Source: Carallia brachiata
Lineage: Eukaryota > Streptophyta > Magnoliopsida > Malpighiales > Rhizophoraceae
Direction: 5' to 3'
Length of the DNA: 64,000 nucleotides
NCBI GenBank assembly: GCA_021464245.1
Contig: JADCRB010000030.1
Coordinates: 3,612,213 to 3,676,212 of the forward strand
Shown in pieces: positions 60,806 to 64,000 of this stretch (position 1 is its first letter; each line of letters opens with the position of its first letter). The position numbers and the translations under genes are program-made. Under the pieces are notes generated by a model. It ran no database searches and was not told the origin of the DNA. It saw only the letters and a program-made list of their open reading frames with translations.

Positions 60806-63800
60806 ATGCAGAGCCAGCTTTTCTGTAGTGGATGTAGAAGCATTCTTTTATATCCAAGGGGAGCTTCAAATGTTCGTTGTGCCTTATGCAACACAATTAC
60901 GTCTGTTCCTCCTCCAGGTACACTTTTTGGCTGTTCTTGTTCCCCATATGGAACAATTTATGGGTATGTCTCACATTGTTGTGACTTGTCAGCATTTTGA
61001 TGTTAACAACTTCAAATATTTTGTGAACGGGTTACATATTTAAGTTGAATGGAAAAAGTATTAGAGGGTGGACATGGTCAGATGTCTTTTCCAGGCTGGA
61101 GGAAAATTTCAATGTTGGCTCTATTGGAGTGGTGCTAATAAGGGTCCAACACAAAGGACATTGAAGATTATTTGAGTGCATGTTTTACCTGCCAATGGCA
61201 CAAGATGGGGAGATCTCATCTAGTGGGTCTACCCTAGAGTATATTGATCTAGAGAAATTATGGGAAGAGCTTTGGTTTTTAAAAAAGTTATTTTGTGACT
61301 GTTAAAAGTAGGGGATTCTTCAAGCATTTTGGTCACAGTTCCAAGACATACAAGTAACGTTTGTGAGGGAAGGGGAAGTCTCTTGCATTTAACCCACCTA
61401 AATCTTGCAATGCTTGAATTTCCAGAACCAGGCTGCCTTCTTCAGTCTATAATACTTGAATTTGGTTTCAGATTCTGGACTTTTGACCACATGAGGAAAC
61501 AGTTTAGAAGTTTGCTTAGGCTGTATGTAGTTGCTTCTAACTTATAAAATTGGATATTACTTCATGTCAAATGAAAATTTTGTTTTGAATTTGAATATTT
61601 TCTATTTTAACGTGACTTTGGTATTAGTTGCAAGGTTATAAGGGATTCTCATGAACACGAGAATATGATGTTGATAATCCTTACTAAATATCAGAGAACC
61701 CAGGATTCATTGCTCAAGTTTCCAGAACACATTTTGCAGGGATGGACATGGCTCAACTTATATGCGGCGGTTGCAGGACGTTGCTGATGTATACACGTGG
61801 GGCAACAAGTGTGAGATGTTCCTGCTGTCATATTGTGAACCTTGCTCCTGGTATAATACGAAATTTTCATGTAGAAAATGTGATATTAGTCATTACCTTC
61901 TGAAAGAAGAATTATGTTTGGATTTGCAAGCTTCCTTAAGCACTGACTCTTGAAAATTACCATTCACTTCATTTTGCATGTCAAAAATGCTTGGGTGAAT
62001 AATTTATTCAATTCAAAAATCTTAATAAGAAGTATAATTTATTCGTGAAAAATTCTTTTGAAAGACACAAGCCTTTGAGAAATGGTGATCCCAACATTTT
62101 ATTTGCTTTCTTCTTGGCCCCATACATGTGTTTTTTTCTTTTTGGATTTTATATATTGATTCCAAGAATTTGCCTTTTGTTTTGCTTTTCCTATGGAGCT
62201 CACTGATTAGTCCTGTCATGGACTTTGTGGTTGTGGGTGAGGAAGTATCTAACCAGGTGGCACAGGTCAACTGTGGAAATTGTCGGACAACACTTATGTA
62301 CCCTAATGGAGCGCCATCCGTAAAGTGTGTGCTCTGTCACTATATTACTAACGTTAGCGTAAGTACATCTATGTATTCATTATGTGAATATACCATATGA
62401 CACTTGTTTCCTTATTACTCTCAGAATGAGTGGCTGCCTAAGCTTTGAACCATTCTTGCATATTAGGTTTTGAACTAGGTTCTTTTCAGAAATTATCTAT
62501 CTTCTATCATTTGTGTATCCCTTTCTCTACTTCAAAACAAAAATTTGCGTGGGTGCTTCGTGCTCAGTGGTTGAGTATTGACATTGCATCTGCACATTTG
62601 CTTGTTTGCAGATGGTTTCGTATGAAAATTTTGTCTTGAGGATGCTTCAGTCACCTGCTTGATTATGAACACATGTAGCTTACTCATATTCTTTTGCATC
62701 TATATATTAGTAATTCAGCTCTTCATTAAAATTATAATATGCTTGGAATTAATTGCAAGTAGGTATTATTGCTTAGTTTTTTTTCTCTGTCATTGGAATA
62801 TTTGAGTAAGTTTGTCAGTTGACAACTCATAGCATTGACCTTCTATAAAAGTTTTGTCATTGGATTGGTTTACTTAAGATATGGGTAAATATCTGGTGAT
62901 GACCATGATTGGAAAATGTGAGCAGCATTTTCTAAGTGAAGCCATGCTAATTTATGGCCCAACCCATGCATTCTAAACCATCCATCCTTTTGGCTGGGGT
63001 AATGGTTGAATAGAGAGTTATGCTGAGTGTGAAACTCATGTAAATTTTGTGAAGCTTTGAATGATGTTAGATAGCTCCAGAACAGTAAATTATGCCCATT
63101 CACACGCATGCATGTGTGTACATACAGCATATTTGCATAACGCAATTTGGTTCCCTGGAATTTTTTTAGTTTACAATTATTATAAACGAAGGACAAATTT
63201 TTTCAAAGAGAACTTTGGATGATTTTATTACGATGAAACTTCTGAAGTCTCTGAGTGATTAAGATATAGTTGCTCATCTCCTTTGTAGGCATGAATACTC
63301 CCTAGTGCCTCTAAAAGCTTGTATCATTTTGTATTATCATCAGCATGACCAGTTCCTGTTTCTGCTTTGTTTACTGCTTTTTCTGTTAACAATAACTGAT
63401 AACTATATTTTGCGGTTTTGTTAAAGGTTATTGGCCAGTAGTGATTGACCGTTTGATTCCTCTTATTATCATGTGTGCAGATGGCTAATGTGCGTGTTCC
63501 ACTTCTGTCAAGTAGACCCAATGGAACAGGTGGAACGATGCCATCTACTTCGACAGTAAGTAACGATGAGACTATTTTGGCTCTCTGATGCTTACTGAAT
63601 CTGTTACTATACCCTTTCATGTTCATTCTGAAGCCATATCCTTATTCGCAGACTCAAACTGTTGTTGTGGAAAACCCTATGTCTGTTGATGAAAGTGGAA
63701 AACTGGTAAATTTTTCACCCCCATCAAGGTTTTTGTTCATCTGCTTATATTGTCTGAGAGAAAAATATGCTGAGATTATCTGAATATTTCAGGTGAGCAA

Positions 63801-63834
63801 TGTAGTTGTTGGTGTCACAACAGATTTAAAATAA
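60806..63834 (+). CDS. LSD1: LSD1-type zinc-finger protein (LESION SIMULATING DISEASE 1)
   Basis: LSD1 is a plant regulator that restrains oxidative-stress and hypersensitive cell death by binding partners such as bZIP10 and metacaspase. Six coding exons join in frame to 168 aa: 60806-60917, 61740-61850, 62246-62358, 63481-63555, 63652-63705, 63793-63834. Three zf-LSD1 fingers of pattern CxxC(x14)CxxC are complete: C7/C10/C25/C28, C46/C49/C64/C67 and C84/C87/C102/C105. The C-terminal [19 protein letters not shown] is the conserved LSD1 tail, which separates it from LOL proteins. Exon 3 must start at 62246 (after GGAAG) to keep the frame. The start chosen is the first Met before finger 1. However, its exon has an acceptor at 60803 that can join in frame to an upstream exon ending at 60047, with ATGs at 59948 and 60017, giving a possible longer N-terminus. 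Arabidopsis LSD1 is about 184-189 aa. Confidence 0.92.
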
Positions 63835-64000
63835 TCTGGCCAGATTTGGTGACCTTGCCGCACGGTTAGTGTCACCAGTTCGAATTCTTACTACGAGTGG
63901 AAGATGGTATGCAAATTTGATTGTGTATATTCTGTTGAGACAGATATAGTTAATGCCAAATTGAAATAGCATTTACTTTATATGAGAACCGGAGGAATTT
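63835..64000 (+). other. 3' flank of the LSD1-type gene
   Basis: Sequence just after the stop codon contains a B-box-like CAGTTCGAATTC near 63880 and may be part of another SINE relic, or simply 3' UTR. The window ends here. Confidence 0.3.

Overview
This is nuclear DNA from a flowering plant, almost certainly a eudicot. The genes have many short exons with GT-AG introns, the spaces between genes are very AT-rich, and every recognisable product belongs to a plant family. I cannot name the species.

Layout: 1-8.3 kb holds no gene I can support. From 8.4 to 42.8 kb, three ROOT HAIR DEFECTIVE 3 (RHD3/Sey1, atlastin-like ER-fusion GTPase) genes lie head to tail on the + strand. Copies 1 (8389-14240) and 2 (23854-30249) are close duplicates. 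Copy 3 (34430-42831) has the full RHD3 exon set. A decayed Ty1/copia element (16638-21365) and a hAT-type MITE (15490-16130) sit between copies 1 and 2. Copy 3 is convergent with a BAHD acyltransferase of the benzyl alcohol benzoyltransferase type (43106-45245, -). After a 5 kb repeat-rich gap come a GIR1-like zinc-ribbon/EAR protein (50161-50928, +), the ESCRT-III subunit VPS2.3/CHMP2 (53090-56725, +), a 1.1 kb foldback element (57185-58289), and an LSD1-type zinc-finger cell-death regulator (60806-63834, +, possibly starting near 59948).

Main observation: copies 1 and 2 keep the RHD3 GTPase domain and the first part of the helical domain, with the same exon boundaries as copy 3. The last seven RHD3 exons, including the membrane hairpin, are replaced by one new exon. 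It encodes an Ala-rich stretch, one strong hydrophobic segment and a C-terminal dilysine-type motif. Between the two copies this hydrophobic segment differs only at synonymous sites, so it looks like selected coding sequence. Copy 1 reads through all 16 exons (532 aa). Copy 2 has a 1-nt insertion in exon 14, and copy 3 has an apparent 2-nt deletion in exon 19 that removes its membrane domain from the frame. Both indels could be real or assembly errors.

No functional link between the gene cluster and its neighbours is visible beyond ordinary eukaryotic gene order. The transposons date events: a 10-bp-TSD MITE and a hAT MITE are in introns of copy 2 but not of copy 1, so they arrived after the duplication.
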